Positions 1 to 6,138 of a stretch of 6,138 nt of DNA are shown here, piece after piece. Location of the stretch: NCBI GenBank assembly GCA_013329085.1, contig DUKX01000229.1, positions 2,670 through 8,807 on the forward strand. The letters are read 5' to 3'. Each line of letters starts with the position of its first letter. Position 1 is the first letter of the stretch. The stretch is from Methanofastidiosum sp. (GTDB lineage: Archaea > Methanobacteriota_B > Thermococci > Methanofastidiosales > Methanofastidiosaceae). Below the pieces are notes generated by a model. That model was not told the DNA's origin. It saw nothing but the letters and a program-made list of their open reading frames with translations, and searched no databases. A program made the position numbers and the translations under genes.

Positions 1-1
1 T

Positions 2-2410
2 GGAAATCCACTTAATGTAACAAATACTAGCTCAATCATAACTCCTTTAAAACCAACTCTTTCTATTTCAAAAACACCCGTTATACAACCTGTTGCACCA
101 GGAGGCACTGGCAGCTGGACAATTACAGTTACAAATACAGGCAATACTCCGGCATACAATGTAACACTTATTGATACGCTAAGTGCAGATTGGGGACCTC
201 CAATAATAGCTGGAAATGGGTCAAATGGAGAAGTTCCTTCAATTGTTGGCAATACAATAACTTGGCAAATACCTGGCCCAATTGCACAAACAGGAGGCAC
301 ATGGTCGGCAACACTTTCTGCTAGGTTAAACGATGTTTCCAGTACGGGAACTAATGGGGTTATTGCATTAGGTAAATGTTCAAATGGCTGCATATATAGC
401 AGTGCAACAGCCAATGCAAGGATAATTAATATTCAAGGCCTTTTCAAAGAATCTGAAAAAGAAAAAGCAACAATTGGTGAAGAAGTCGTATTTGATTTAG
501 CTGTAGTCTATTCTGGAGTGGGTGCAAATTACACTAATACAACTATAGTTGATCATTTACCTAATGGAATTGAGTATGTTTCCCACACCTATACTGATAC
601 TTATGGGGGAACAATACAACAATTCACACAAGATGGGCAGCTACTTACATGGAAACTTGGAACTCCAATTGGTGCAGCGAATAGAAACTTTACTGGCCCA
701 AATAATGTCATGATCAAGATTACCGGTTTAGTTAAGAATATTAAGCCCGATAATGTCATAGGGGTGGTCCATGTAAATAATGCAAATACAAGCTTTATTC
801 AAGACGACGCCCCATATAACATAAGTGATTTAGATGACGTCAGGATTGTTGAACCCAACTTAACTATCGAAAAACAAGGGGATAAGACTCAAGGATTACC
901 TGGAGAAAATGTACACTATACAATTACTGTGAGAAATACTGGAAACAGTTCTGCGTATGATGTAGTGATTCAAGATCAAATACCTTCTGGCTTGATATTA
1001 GTTGGTGGGTCAATTACATCTTCACCTTTAGCATACAATACAATGAGTGATGGAGACATTATTCAATGGGAGTATCTTTCAATACCACCAAACAATGCAG
1101 TCATTTTAGAGTACGATGCAACAATTCCGCCCCAGGGAGGTAGCTTTACAAATACAGTTACAAATACTGAGTACTTTTCATTACCTAAAGGAAATGACGA
1201 AAGGAGACAATATGGTCCACTTTCTGATGATTGGAATGTAATATCTCCGGGTACAGATTTACAGAAGGTAACCCTAAATACCGATATAAATGTTCCATCA
1301 CCTGGTGGAATAGTCTTCTTTAGGCTTACTATTACTAATACCGGAGCTATGGCTTTGGATCCCGTAAAATTGATTGACTATTTGCCTGATGGACTTACAT
1401 ACAGGTCAGGATATAGCACTGTTGCTGGAATACCTTATGAACCAAATTCAATAGTTGGTGCCCCTGAAGTTCTAACATGGGATAATATAGGTGCAATGAA
1501 TCCAACTGATGTAATAATAGTTGAATTCCAAGCAACTGTTAATCCGGGGAGAACTGGAACTTTCATAAATAACGCTACAGTAATAGGAACATCTACTATC
1601 GGTGACGTAACCGATTCAGACGACTCTCCAGTGGGCGTAAAGGGTCCAGCAATTAATATTACAAAATCAGTTGAGCCTCCTTGGGGTAAAACAGGATTTA
1701 CTAATGAATACACTTTAGTAATAACAAATACGGGAGAAGTTCCATTAGATTCTGTGACTGTTACAGATACACTACCAGTGGGGCTAACTTATGCTAATTT
1801 GTCATCCATAGCTCCATATTCTGTTGTAGTAAATGCCAATGGAACAACTGCCATAACATGGAACAATATTGGACCTTTAGCAGTTGGAGAAAGTAAGACT
1901 ATAAAATTCTCTGCTAAGTTTAATGGGCTTGAAAATAAGAGTATTAACTATGTTATCACTGAAGGCACACCTCCAAATGGAGATCCAGTATCAGACGATG
2001 ATCAAGTTGAAATTCAAAAACACCCTGGAGGAAATCCAAGAGAAACGCTAAGAATAATAACAAAAGGATATATGAAGAGATGTGATCTATGCTATACTCA
2101 AGATTTAATCAAGGAAGCTAGAGAATTAATAACAAATCATAATGTTGTAAACGAAGATAATCCATGTTGTAGGCCTGATGATATCATAGAAGAATTAAAG
2201 TTTGAGATAGTTAAGAAAGGCCTTGATAAAGATCCAAGATATATCAGAGCTCTAAAGTTATTAGATGATTCAGAGAGACTATGCAGAGAAGCAAATGAAG
2301 CCTTCGATAAGGATAACTATGGCCTTGCACAAAGATTAACAAAAGAAAAATGTGAAGCTATTGGTGAGGCAATGAGACTTATGATAGATGTTCTTTCAAA
2401 TAAAAAATAA
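2..2410 (+). CDS. DUF11-repeat surface/secreted protein, 5' end missing
   Basis: The frame is open from base 2 to a TAA at 2408-2410, giving 802 residues with no start, so the gene begins before the window. A GTG at 518 is only an internal codon: the DUF11 pattern continues unbroken upstream of it. About five DUF11 modules follow one another, each with a beta-rich core of the form 'Y-T-I-T-V-x-N-T-G' then 'V-x-D-x-L-P-x-G-L-x-Y' and a later 'I-T-W-x-x-x-G' strand. Such modules build extended Ig-like stalks in archaeal and bacterial envelope proteins. I count about 16 N-X-S/T sequons, all in the DUF11 part, consistent with a glycosylated exported protein. The last roughly 123 residues (about 680-802) are different: charged, probably helical, with six cysteines (694, 697, 722, 723, 761, 784). 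No C-terminal membrane helix, LPXTG or PGF-CTERM-like signal is visible. The signal peptide, if any, lies outside the window. A role in adhesion or cell envelope is inferred; substrate and partner are unknown. Confidence 0.9.
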   Translation, partial: GNPLNVTNTSSIITPLKPTLSISKTPVIQPVAPGGTGSWTITVTNTGNTPAYNVTLIDTLSADWGPPIIAGNGSNGEVPSIVGNTITWQIPGPIAQTGGTWSATLSARLNDVSSTGTNGVIALGKCSNGCIYSSATANARIINIQGLFKESEKEKATIGEEVVFDLAVVYSGVGANYTNTTIVDHLPNGIEYVSHTYTDTYGGTIQQFTQDGQLLTWKLGTPIGAANRNFTGPNNVMIKITGLVKNIKPDNVIGVVHVNNANTSFIQDDAPYNISDLDDVRIVEPNLTIEKQGDKTQGLPGENVHYTITVRNTGNSSAYDVVIQDQIPSGLILVGGSITSSPLAYNTMSDGDIIQWEYLSIPPNNAVILEYDATIPPQGGSFTNTVTNTEYFSLPKGNDERRQYGPLSDDWNVISPGTDLQKVTLNTDINVPSPGGIVFFRLTITNTGAMALDPVKLIDYLPDGLTYRSGYSTVAGIPYEPNSIVGAPEVLTWDNIGAMNPTDVIIVEFQATVNPGRTGTFINNATVIGTSTIGDVTDSDDSPVGVKGPAINITKSVEPPWGKTGFTNEYTLVITNTGEVPLDSVTVTDTLPVGLTYANLSSIAPYSVVVNANGTTAITWNNIGPLAVGESKTIKFSAKFNGLENKSINYVITEGTPPNGDPVSDDDQVEIQKHPGGNPRETLRIITKGYMKRCDLCYTQDLIKEARELITNHNVVNEDNPCCRPDDIIEELKFEIVKKGLDKDPRYIRALKLLDDSERLCREANEAFDKDNYGLAQRLTKEKCEAIGEAMRLMIDVLSNKK
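53..2020 (+). repeat. Array of five divergent DUF11 modules (protein-level repeat)
   Basis: Approximate module starts are 53, 422, 851, 1250 and 1643, so the spacing is about 370-430 bp (roughly 125-140 residues). Each begins with a strand such as 'LSISKTP', 'LTIEKQG' or 'INITKSV', followed by the N-T-G turn (modules 1, 3, 4, 5) and a 'D-x-L-P-x-G' loop. Module 2 is the most diverged: it keeps 'DHLPNGIEYVS' but has 'YSGVGANYTN' where the N-T-G turn should be. Module 1 uniquely has a CxxxC pair (residues 126 and 130), a possible loop disulphide. DNA identity between modules is low apart from short stretches such as ACAGTTACAAATAC (125 and 1154), so these are old duplications and not recent copies. 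Confidence 0.85.
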
Positions 2411-2415
2411 AATAA
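2398..2415 (-). terminator. T-tract terminator for the topoisomerase VI transcript
   Basis: Read on the minus strand just past the top6A stop, the sequence is TTATTTTATTTTTTATTT. Runs of T on the non-template strand are enough to release archaeal RNA polymerase, with no hairpin needed. The tract overlaps the last codons and stop of the convergent DUF11 gene, so the topoisomerase mRNA would end antisense to that gene's 3' end. The call rests on composition and position only. Confidence 0.5.
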
Positions 2416-2428
2416 TTTTTTTTATTTT
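2411..2428 (+). terminator. T-tract terminator for the DUF11 gene
   Basis: Immediately after the TAA of the surface protein gene comes an eight-T run (2416-2423), an A, and four more T (2425-2428). This is a typical archaeal intrinsic termination signal. It fills the whole 16-bp gap between the two convergent stop codons and reaches into the last codon of top6A (stop at 2427-2429). Confidence 0.55.
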
Positions 2429-3515
2429 AAGGTAAAAATACCTGATTTTCTATTTTTTGGGGTAGATATTCTTCAGCCACAAACTCTAGCGATTTATTGG
2501 CCAACGCCTGCTGCTCTATTCTGACTCCAAGCTTCAGACATTTCTTCATTTGCTCTTGCCAATCCTTGTTTTTGAACCACTCGTATTCCATTATCTCGTT
2601 TATTCGCTTCTTGTCCATATCTTTTAGCTTTTCTGTAACTTTCTGAAGCTCATAATCCTCAATATCGTCCATAGTCATGCCTATAAACTTTGCATCTGGC
2701 ACTCCAAGTCTTCTAGAAAGATAAGCTAAGTTCATTGATCCCTGCTTTATTGTAGAATAGATGTACCAACCGTAAGGATCACCATCTGTAAAGACATACA
2801 CTGGTAACTTTTTTTCGTTATGAAGTCTATTTATTAATCTTCTAATACCTCTTGGGGCCTGTCCTTGGCATGCAACTAATAAGGCATTATTGGCCTGTGC
2901 AAATTTTTCCTCAATAAGCCTATCGCACATTGCGGCTGTCTCAATAACAAGAATATACTCAGCGTTAACATTTAAGAAATCAATTTCTTCAACTGTACCG
3001 GGTACAGCCCATCCACCTCTTCCAAGCTTTGAAGCGTTAAATTCATCCTCGCCGTCTTTTAGCACTATATCCCCGTAAATATAACCTCTTCTGTCTGCTG
3101 TAAGATTGAGCTCTTCTCTTAGGATGTCAAGTGCTGTTTCTATATCCTCAATGATTGGATTAGATTCAGCCTGATCATCAAATGTATTTTCTTTAGAACC
3201 TTCTACTGTGTGTTTCAAGGCATAATACAACTCTCTGATACCGGCATGTTTGTTCTCTTCAACAAGCCTTCTACAGTAAGAGGCGACAAGCACGGTCTGC
3301 ATGAATTTCTTTGTGTGAGCCACATTTAGAAAATGTCTTTTAGAGAACTTGTCTCCTAGTTGAATTACTTTCTCGTTATCATCAAAAAAAACGTTAGATT
3401 TTCCTCTTAGGGGTATCTTTATTGAGGGGCTTTCCTCTTTCATTATCTGTTCATAAAGCTCCTCACCAAACTTACCAAGTATGGAGGGGACGTCTTGTGA
3501 AGGTTTAATCGCCAT
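2427..3515 (-). CDS. top6A: DNA topoisomerase VI subunit A
   Basis: This is the DNA-cleaving subunit of the type IIB topoisomerase, an A2B2 enzyme that relaxes and decatenates chromosomal DNA by passing one duplex through a double-strand break; it is homologous to Spo11. At 362 residues it is full length (the family is about 360-390). The winged-helix 5Y-CAP domain holds the catalytic tyrosine in '[11 protein letters not shown]': Tyr98, the second Y, is the expected nucleophile, with Arg94 before it. A conserved 'GRGGWAVP' lies at about 165-172. The Toprim domain follows, with Glu192 ('VIETAAM') and Asp244/Asp246 in 'TDGDPYGW' as the Mg2+ ligands. The '[14 protein letters not shown]' and 'GSMNLAYLS' segments are also family-typical. 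The ATG start at 3515 has a strong GAGGTGA site six bases upstream. The gene overlaps the end of top6B by 11 bp, so coupled translation is likely. Nothing is broken or missing. Confidence 0.97.
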   Translation of the reverse strand: MAIKPSQDVPSILGKFGEELYEQIMKEESPSIKIPLRGKSNVFFDDNEKVIQLGDKFSKRHFLNVAHTKKFMQTVLVASYCRRLVEENKHAGIRELYYALKHTVEGSKENTFDDQAESNPIIEDIETALDILREELNLTADRRGYIYGDIVLKDGEDEFNASKLGRGGWAVPGTVEEIDFLNVNAEYILVIETAAMCDRLIEEKFAQANNALLVACQGQAPRGIRRLINRLHNEKKLPVYVFTDGDPYGWYIYSTIKQGSMNLAYLSRRLGVPDAKFIGMTMDDIEDYELQKVTEKLKDMDKKRINEIMEYEWFKNKDWQEQMKKCLKLGVRIEQQALANKSLEFVAEEYLPQKIENQVFLP

Positions 3516-5127
3516 TTTCGCTCACCTCTTCAACGCCATTTTCGTCTGAAACTATCGTGACTTCTTCATCACCATTTGCTTCCTCAAAGTCATACTTTTT
3601 TTCAACAATGTCTGTCAGCGCTTTAATTATTTTAGAATTATCATCTGCTTTAACTAGGCTTCCAAGAGCATTGGATGTTTCTATAACATATCTCAAGAGA
3701 GTCTTTTTCTTTGTAAGTTTCTCGCTTGCTCTTCTCTTCCCCGAAAGGTACCTAGATAAGGCCCTACCTGCGTCCATCAATGCAAATCTGATCTCGTTAA
3801 AGATTTCTTCTTCTGTTGCAATCGCCTGCTTTCCTGCTGAGGTGTATGGTATATGAGTTGAAACAAGATTAACGAATATAGTAAGTGGGGCGCTGTCATC
3901 TTTCACGCCGTATCTCTTCCACTCAATAGATTTAGCTGCTTCTGTAATGCAACATCCACCTTGGTCGAATATCAAGGGAGTCCTATTAGCATAACGGATA
4001 ATATCAAGCCCATTATTGCCAGCACCTCCGCCGTAGGCAATACCTGCTTCAACAATAAAGGCTATACCTCCGTGATAGGTCTGTGGGCTTCTAGTCACAG
4101 TATGGACAAATTCAGGTGCTAGAATACCCTCAAGGCCGAGCCTGACGGAATCGGCGCCAATTGGGATTAGGCCCTCAGTTGGTGGGGCCATGAATGTAAT
4201 CTGTTTAATAGCAGTTACCAGCTTTTCTGCATATTCCCAGTCTACCTTTTTGGGATTTATGTCAAGATCAAGGCCAGAAAGCTGTTCTATCTCCTCAACT
4301 TTTTTAGAGGATACCCTTGTGAAATCAGAAACTAAAAATGTCCTCACTCTAGTTGCGCTTGAATTTTTAATCATGGAAAGTATATCATCCGCAGAACTTC
4401 CATGGGGGTGTGGCTTCATTTCTTTTGGATTTTTTGGTATTACTCTAACATTTCTATCAAAGAGAATCTTTGTACCATCGGGCTCTACAAAAAGTATTCT
4501 TGTATGTGGATTTGCAATTGCAGTCATCTTAAGGTAACTGTAAGGGCCATATTTTGATCTATTGTATTGAAGATTTTTTGCCTCAAGATTAATTCTTGTA
4601 CCTCTCCACTTTTCAGGATTCTTTAAAGTTTCACGGGATAGAATCTCTCCGGCATTTTTTTCAACATCAATTTTGATATTAACTTTATTGATTACCTTGT
4701 CTCCCGTAGAAGTTACAACTTCAGTTGGTTTTCCAGTGCTTACTTGTGAGTACATAACAGCCCCTGAAACACCAATACCCTGTTGGCCTCTTGATTGAAT
4801 ATTTCTGTGGGCCTTGCTTCCTGCAAGCATCTTTCCAAATACATGAGGTATGTAATCGAGAGGGATTCCTGAAGCGTTATCCTCCATTATAATCCTATAG
4901 TGTTCCGGGCCGATTTCAGTAATAAATACTGAAAGATCTGGAAAGAGCCTGGCTTCCTCACAAGCGTCAAGCGAATTTGTAACCCCTTCGTGAACAAGTG
5001 TTGTTAATGAACGTAATTTACCAGTATATCCTAACATTGCTGCATTCTTTTTAAAGAATTCAGAAACACTTTGCATTTTAAATGACTTAAATATTTCATC
5101 AGCATGTTTGACTTTCGTTTCTGACAT
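3505..5127 (-). CDS. top6B: DNA topoisomerase VI subunit B (GHKL ATPase)
   Basis: This is the ATP-dependent clamp subunit of topoisomerase VI; it dimerises on ATP binding, captures a DNA duplex and drives cleavage by subunit A. At 540 residues it is close to the shorter members of the family (Sulfolobus about 530). The Bergerat fold is seen in order: N box with Glu47 and Asn51 ('[14 protein letters not shown]'), G1 box with Asp83 ('EDNASGIP'), and G2 box '[16 protein letters not shown]' (113-128) followed by 'TGKP'. The H2TH region spans roughly 231-320, starting near 'KPHPHG'. The transducer domain contains '[13 protein letters not shown]', '[15 protein letters not shown]' and the switch lysine Lys433 in 'SAGKQAIA'. 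An acidic tail ends the protein (about 515-540). Two positions depart from the usual pattern: Ala85 where the G1 box normally has glycine, and Thr50 where Asp or Glu usually precedes the N-box Asn. The ATG at 5127 is supported by AGGTGA six bases upstream and by family-typical N-terminal spacing. Confidence 0.97.
   Translation of the reverse strand: MSETKVKHADEIFKSFKMQSVSEFFKKNAAMLGYTGKLRSLTTLVHEGVTNSLDACEEARLFPDLSVFITEIGPEHYRIIMEDNASGIPLDYIPHVFGKMLAGSKAHRNIQSRGQQGIGVSGAVMYSQVSTGKPTEVVTSTGDKVINKVNIKIDVEKNAGEILSRETLKNPEKWRGTRINLEAKNLQYNRSKYGPYSYLKMTAIANPHTRILFVEPDGTKILFDRNVRVIPKNPKEMKPHPHGSSADDILSMIKNSSATRVRTFLVSDFTRVSSKKVEEIEQLSGLDLDINPKKVDWEYAEKLVTAIKQITFMAPPTEGLIPIGADSVRLGLEGILAPEFVHTVTRSPQTYHGGIAFIVEAGIAYGGGAGNNGLDIIRYANRTPLIFDQGGCCITEAAKSIEWKRYGVKDDSAPLTIFVNLVSTHIPYTSAGKQAIATEEEIFNEIRFALMDAGRALSRYLSGKRRASEKLTKKKTLLRYVIETSNALGSLVKADDNSKIIKALTDIVEKKYDFEEANGDEEVTIVSDENGVEEVSENGD
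3522..3528 (-). promoter_or_regulatory. Shine-Dalgarno site of top6A, inside the top6B coding end
   Basis: On the minus strand GAGGTGA is followed by six bases and then the ATG at 3515. It matches the archaeal anti-Shine-Dalgarno end of 16S rRNA. Because it lies within the last codons of top6B, ribosomes finishing subunit B would release next to the start of subunit A, a simple way to keep the two subunits in balance. Confidence 0.75.
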
Positions 5128-5133
5128 CCAATT

Positions 5134-5139
5134 TCACCT
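5134..5139 (-). promoter_or_regulatory. Shine-Dalgarno site of top6B
   Basis: AGGTGA on the minus strand, six bases before the ATG at 5127. Spacing and core are the same as for top6A, which supports both chosen starts. Confidence 0.7.
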
Positions 5140-5160
5140 ATTGATAACTAGTATTTAATT

Positions 5161-5169
5161 CTTTATAAG
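5161..5169 (-). promoter_or_regulatory. Candidate TATA box for the top6B-top6A operon
   Basis: CTTATAAAG on the minus strand lies in the 64-bp gap between the DUF167 gene stop (5192) and the top6B start (5127). Archaeal transcription usually begins about 25 bases downstream of the TATA centre, here near 5136-5142. That would leave a very short leader carrying just the Shine-Dalgarno site. No strong T-tract terminator separates the DUF167 gene from top6B, so read-through from upstream is also possible. Confidence 0.5.
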
Positions 5170-5191
5170 TCTTACTATGGCGAATTTTGTA

Positions 5192-5491
5192 TTATTTTAA
5201 AATTTTTGATAGTTTATTAGAAACTTCTTCTATACTAGAATTAACAAATATAGATTTCTTTTTATTATGTTCGCCTTTTACGATAGTGGCTTCACCTAAA
5301 ATACCCTTAAAAAAAGTCTGAATTTCTTTATTGGCCTGGCCCTTTATGGCAGGAGACGTAATTTTTAGCCTTATTCTCTTGCTCCACTCGTTGTATTCAA
5401 TGTGAAATTCACTCGAGTTTGAAACAACTTCAATGTCGATTAAAGTACCACCCCTGCTTTCTTTTAGAGCTTCCCTCATAGTACCACTCAT
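5192..5491 (-). CDS. DUF167 / YggU-family small protein
   Basis: The protein has about 99 residues from the start at 5491. Recognition rests on the family core: 'LIDIEVVSNSSEF', then 'YNEWSKRIRLKITSPAIKG', 'QANKEIQTFF' and the later 'IVKGEHNKKKSIFV', matching the DUF167 pattern of 'G-x-A-N-x-x-h' followed by 'V-x-G-x-x-S/K-x-K-x-h'. The family is a small alpha/beta fold found widely in archaea and bacteria; its biochemical role is not established. Start choice is uncertain. The frame extends to an ATG at 5551, but that would overlap the divergent hydrolase start at 5545 and adds a stretch without family similarity. ATG 5491 and ATG 5479 are both plausible; the usual distance from the start to the first core strand slightly favours 5479. 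Neither has a clear Shine-Dalgarno site, suggesting a leaderless or very short-leader mRNA. It is upstream of top6B in the same direction, with 64 bp between them. Confidence 0.85.
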   Translation of the reverse strand: MSGTMREALKESRGGTLIDIEVVSNSSEFHIEYNEWSKRIRLKITSPAIKGQANKEIQTFFKGILGEATIVKGEHNKKKSIFVNSSIEEVSNKLSKILK

Positions 5492-5495
5492 TAGT

Positions 5496-5503
5496 TTTAT
5501 AAA
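5496..5503 (+). promoter_or_regulatory. Candidate TATA box for the MBL-fold hydrolase gene
   Basis: TTTATAAA is a perfect 8-bp palindrome in the 53-bp space between the divergent genes. For the plus-strand gene the spacing is good: initiation would be expected near 5524-5528, giving a leader of about 17-21 bases that contains AGAGGT. For the minus-strand DUF167 gene it lies too close to the start codons to be the normal TATA box; minus-strand candidates are AATTTATTAAG (5504-5514) and CTTTTTAAGA (5519-5528). Confidence 0.5.
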
Positions 5504-5534
5504 CTTAATAAATTGAACTCTTAAAAAGTTACTT

Positions 5535-5540
5535 AGAGGT
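5535..5540 (+). promoter_or_regulatory. Shine-Dalgarno site deciding the MBL-fold gene start
   Basis: AGAGGT is followed by ATGT and then the ATG at 5545. An ATG also occurs at 5541, directly against the site, but its frame meets TAG within ten codons, so 5545 is the start used. Confidence 0.55.
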
Positions 5541-5544
5541 ATGT

Positions 5545-6138
5545 ATGGCAAAGATAACTTTTTTGGGTAGTGGTGGAGGAAGGTTCATGACCATCACCCA
5601 AAAGCGTGGTACAGGCGGATTCTATATTGAAGATAAAATAAATATTCATGTAGACCCAGGACCAGGTGCACATCTCAGATCAATTCAGAATGGGCTTGAT
5701 CCAAGGAAGATAGATGCTCTTTTAATTTCTCACTGCCACACAGACCATTTCAATGATGTTCCGATAATGGTTGAGAGTATGACCGGGGGCATGTTGAAAA
5801 AAGAGGGGTATGTAATTGGTAGCAAGAGCGTCATTGAAGGAAGAGACGAGTTTGCTTCAATTATTTTCCCTTATTACAGAAAAAATTTGAAGGGAGTCTT
5901 ATCTATGGCCCCTGGAGAAAATATTGAGATTAAAGGACAGAAGATTGAAGCTACAAGGGCAAAGCATTCAGACCCATTTGGAATTGGATTTAAAATTTAT
6001 ACAGATTCGGGCGCTATTTCGTATACTTCTGATACTGAGTATTTCGATGGCATGGAAGATCAGTATATAGGATCTAGGGTAATGATTCTCAACGTCACAA
6101 GACCAAACGGAGACAGAATTCCATTTCATCTTACAACT
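5545..6138 (+). CDS. Metallo-beta-lactamase-fold metal-dependent hydrolase, 3' end missing
   Basis: The frame is open from ATG 5545 to the window edge (198 codons) and has no stop, so the gene is partial. The N-terminus 'MAKITFLGSGGGRF' is the typical first strand of this fold. The metal-binding motif is 'SHCHTDHFND' with His63, His65, Asp67 and His68. Further likely ligands are His141 ('AKHSDP'), Asp163 ('YTSDTEY') and His195 in 'RPNGDRIPFHL'. With all of these present it should be an active, probably dinuclear zinc hydrolase. The arrangement resembles RNase Z-like archaeal members of the superfamily, but the substrate cannot be told from sequence; nuclease, phosphodiesterase and other hydrolase roles all occur. 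It is transcribed away from the DUF167 gene, with a TATA-like element and AGAGGT upstream. The remaining part is probably short, since the last metal ligand is already reached. Confidence 0.9.
   Translation, partial: MAKITFLGSGGGRFMTITQKRGTGGFYIEDKINIHVDPGPGAHLRSIQNGLDPRKIDALLISHCHTDHFNDVPIMVESMTGGMLKKEGYVIGSKSVIEGRDEFASIIFPYYRKNLKGVLSMAPGENIEIKGQKIEATRAKHSDPFGIGFKIYTDSGAISYTSDTEYFDGMEDQYIGSRVMILNVTRPNGDRIPFHLTT

Noticed and set aside
1435..1713. Minus-strand open frame of 92 codons
   Set aside because: It lies wholly within the DUF11 gene on the opposite strand, shows no family pattern, and is best explained as a shadow of that coding sequence.
518..2410. GTG at 518 as the start of the surface protein gene
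   Set aside because: The frame is open to base 2, and the upstream translation contains a clear DUF11 module ('WTITVTNTG') continuous with the rest, so 518 is an internal valine codon.
2890..3078. Plus-strand open frame within top6A
   Set aside because: It is antisense to the conserved winged-helix/Toprim coding region, with low-complexity serine-rich translation and no ribosome site.
3557..3856. Plus-strand open frame within top6B
   Set aside because: It is antisense to the C-terminal coding region of top6B; the hydrophobic, serine-rich translation is typical of reverse-strand reading of lysine- and glutamate-rich genes.
4190..4537. Plus-strand open frame within top6B
   Set aside because: It is antisense to the conserved H2TH region of subunit B and has no sign of independent coding.
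5492..5551. Longer N-terminus for the DUF167 protein (start at 5551)
   Set aside because: It would overlap the start of the divergent hydrolase gene, covers the promoter region, and adds residues unlike the family's N-terminus.
1..6138. A new defence, mobile or RNA-based system
   Set aside because: I saw no direct-repeat/spacer array, transposase, integrase, tRNA-like fold, riboswitch-like conserved leader or toxin-antitoxin pair. Gene content is topoisomerase VI, a DUF167 protein, a metallo-beta-lactamase-fold hydrolase and a surface protein, which does not suggest a novel linked system.

Overview
The window is archaeal, most likely from an AT-rich euryarchaeon. The evidence is a complete DNA topoisomerase VI pair (B then A subunit), GGTGA-type Shine-Dalgarno sites, TATA-like promoter elements, T-tract gene ends, and a large DUF11-repeat surface protein with many N-glycosylation sequons. 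The sequence does not fix the genus. Multi-repeat DUF11 proteins next to housekeeping genes are common in methanogens and related lineages, and that is as far as I would go.

Layout from left to right. Bases 2-2410 (+) hold the 3' part (802 codons) of a secreted or cell-surface protein with about five DUF11 modules and an unusual cysteine-containing helical C-terminal domain; its start lies outside the window. It converges on the topoisomerase VI genes across only 16 bp, a T/A-rich tract that can end transcription in both directions. On the minus strand, top6B (5127-3505) and top6A (3515-2427) overlap by 11 bp; the top6A ribosome-binding site lies inside the top6B coding end, so the two are probably transcribed together and translationally coupled. 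Upstream of top6B, after 64 bp containing a TATA box, is a small DUF167/YggU-family gene (minus, stop at 5192, start about 5491). Diverging from it is a metallo-beta-lactamase-fold hydrolase (plus, 5545 to the window edge, 198 codons visible) that runs off the end of the window.

The subunits of topoisomerase VI form an A2B2 type IIB enzyme. Subunit B is a GHKL ATPase that gates a DNA duplex, and subunit A carries the catalytic tyrosine and Toprim metal site that cut and rejoin DNA. The catalytic residues are present in both, so the enzyme should be active; the B subunit has a G1 box in which a usually invariant glycine is alanine. The other genes have no obvious functional tie to it.

I found no CRISPR array, tRNA, rRNA, insertion sequence or defence locus. 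Most of the window is ordinary core genome. The parts most worth a second look are the C-terminal domain of the DUF11 protein, the altered ATP-binding motif of subunit B, and the compact regulatory junctions.
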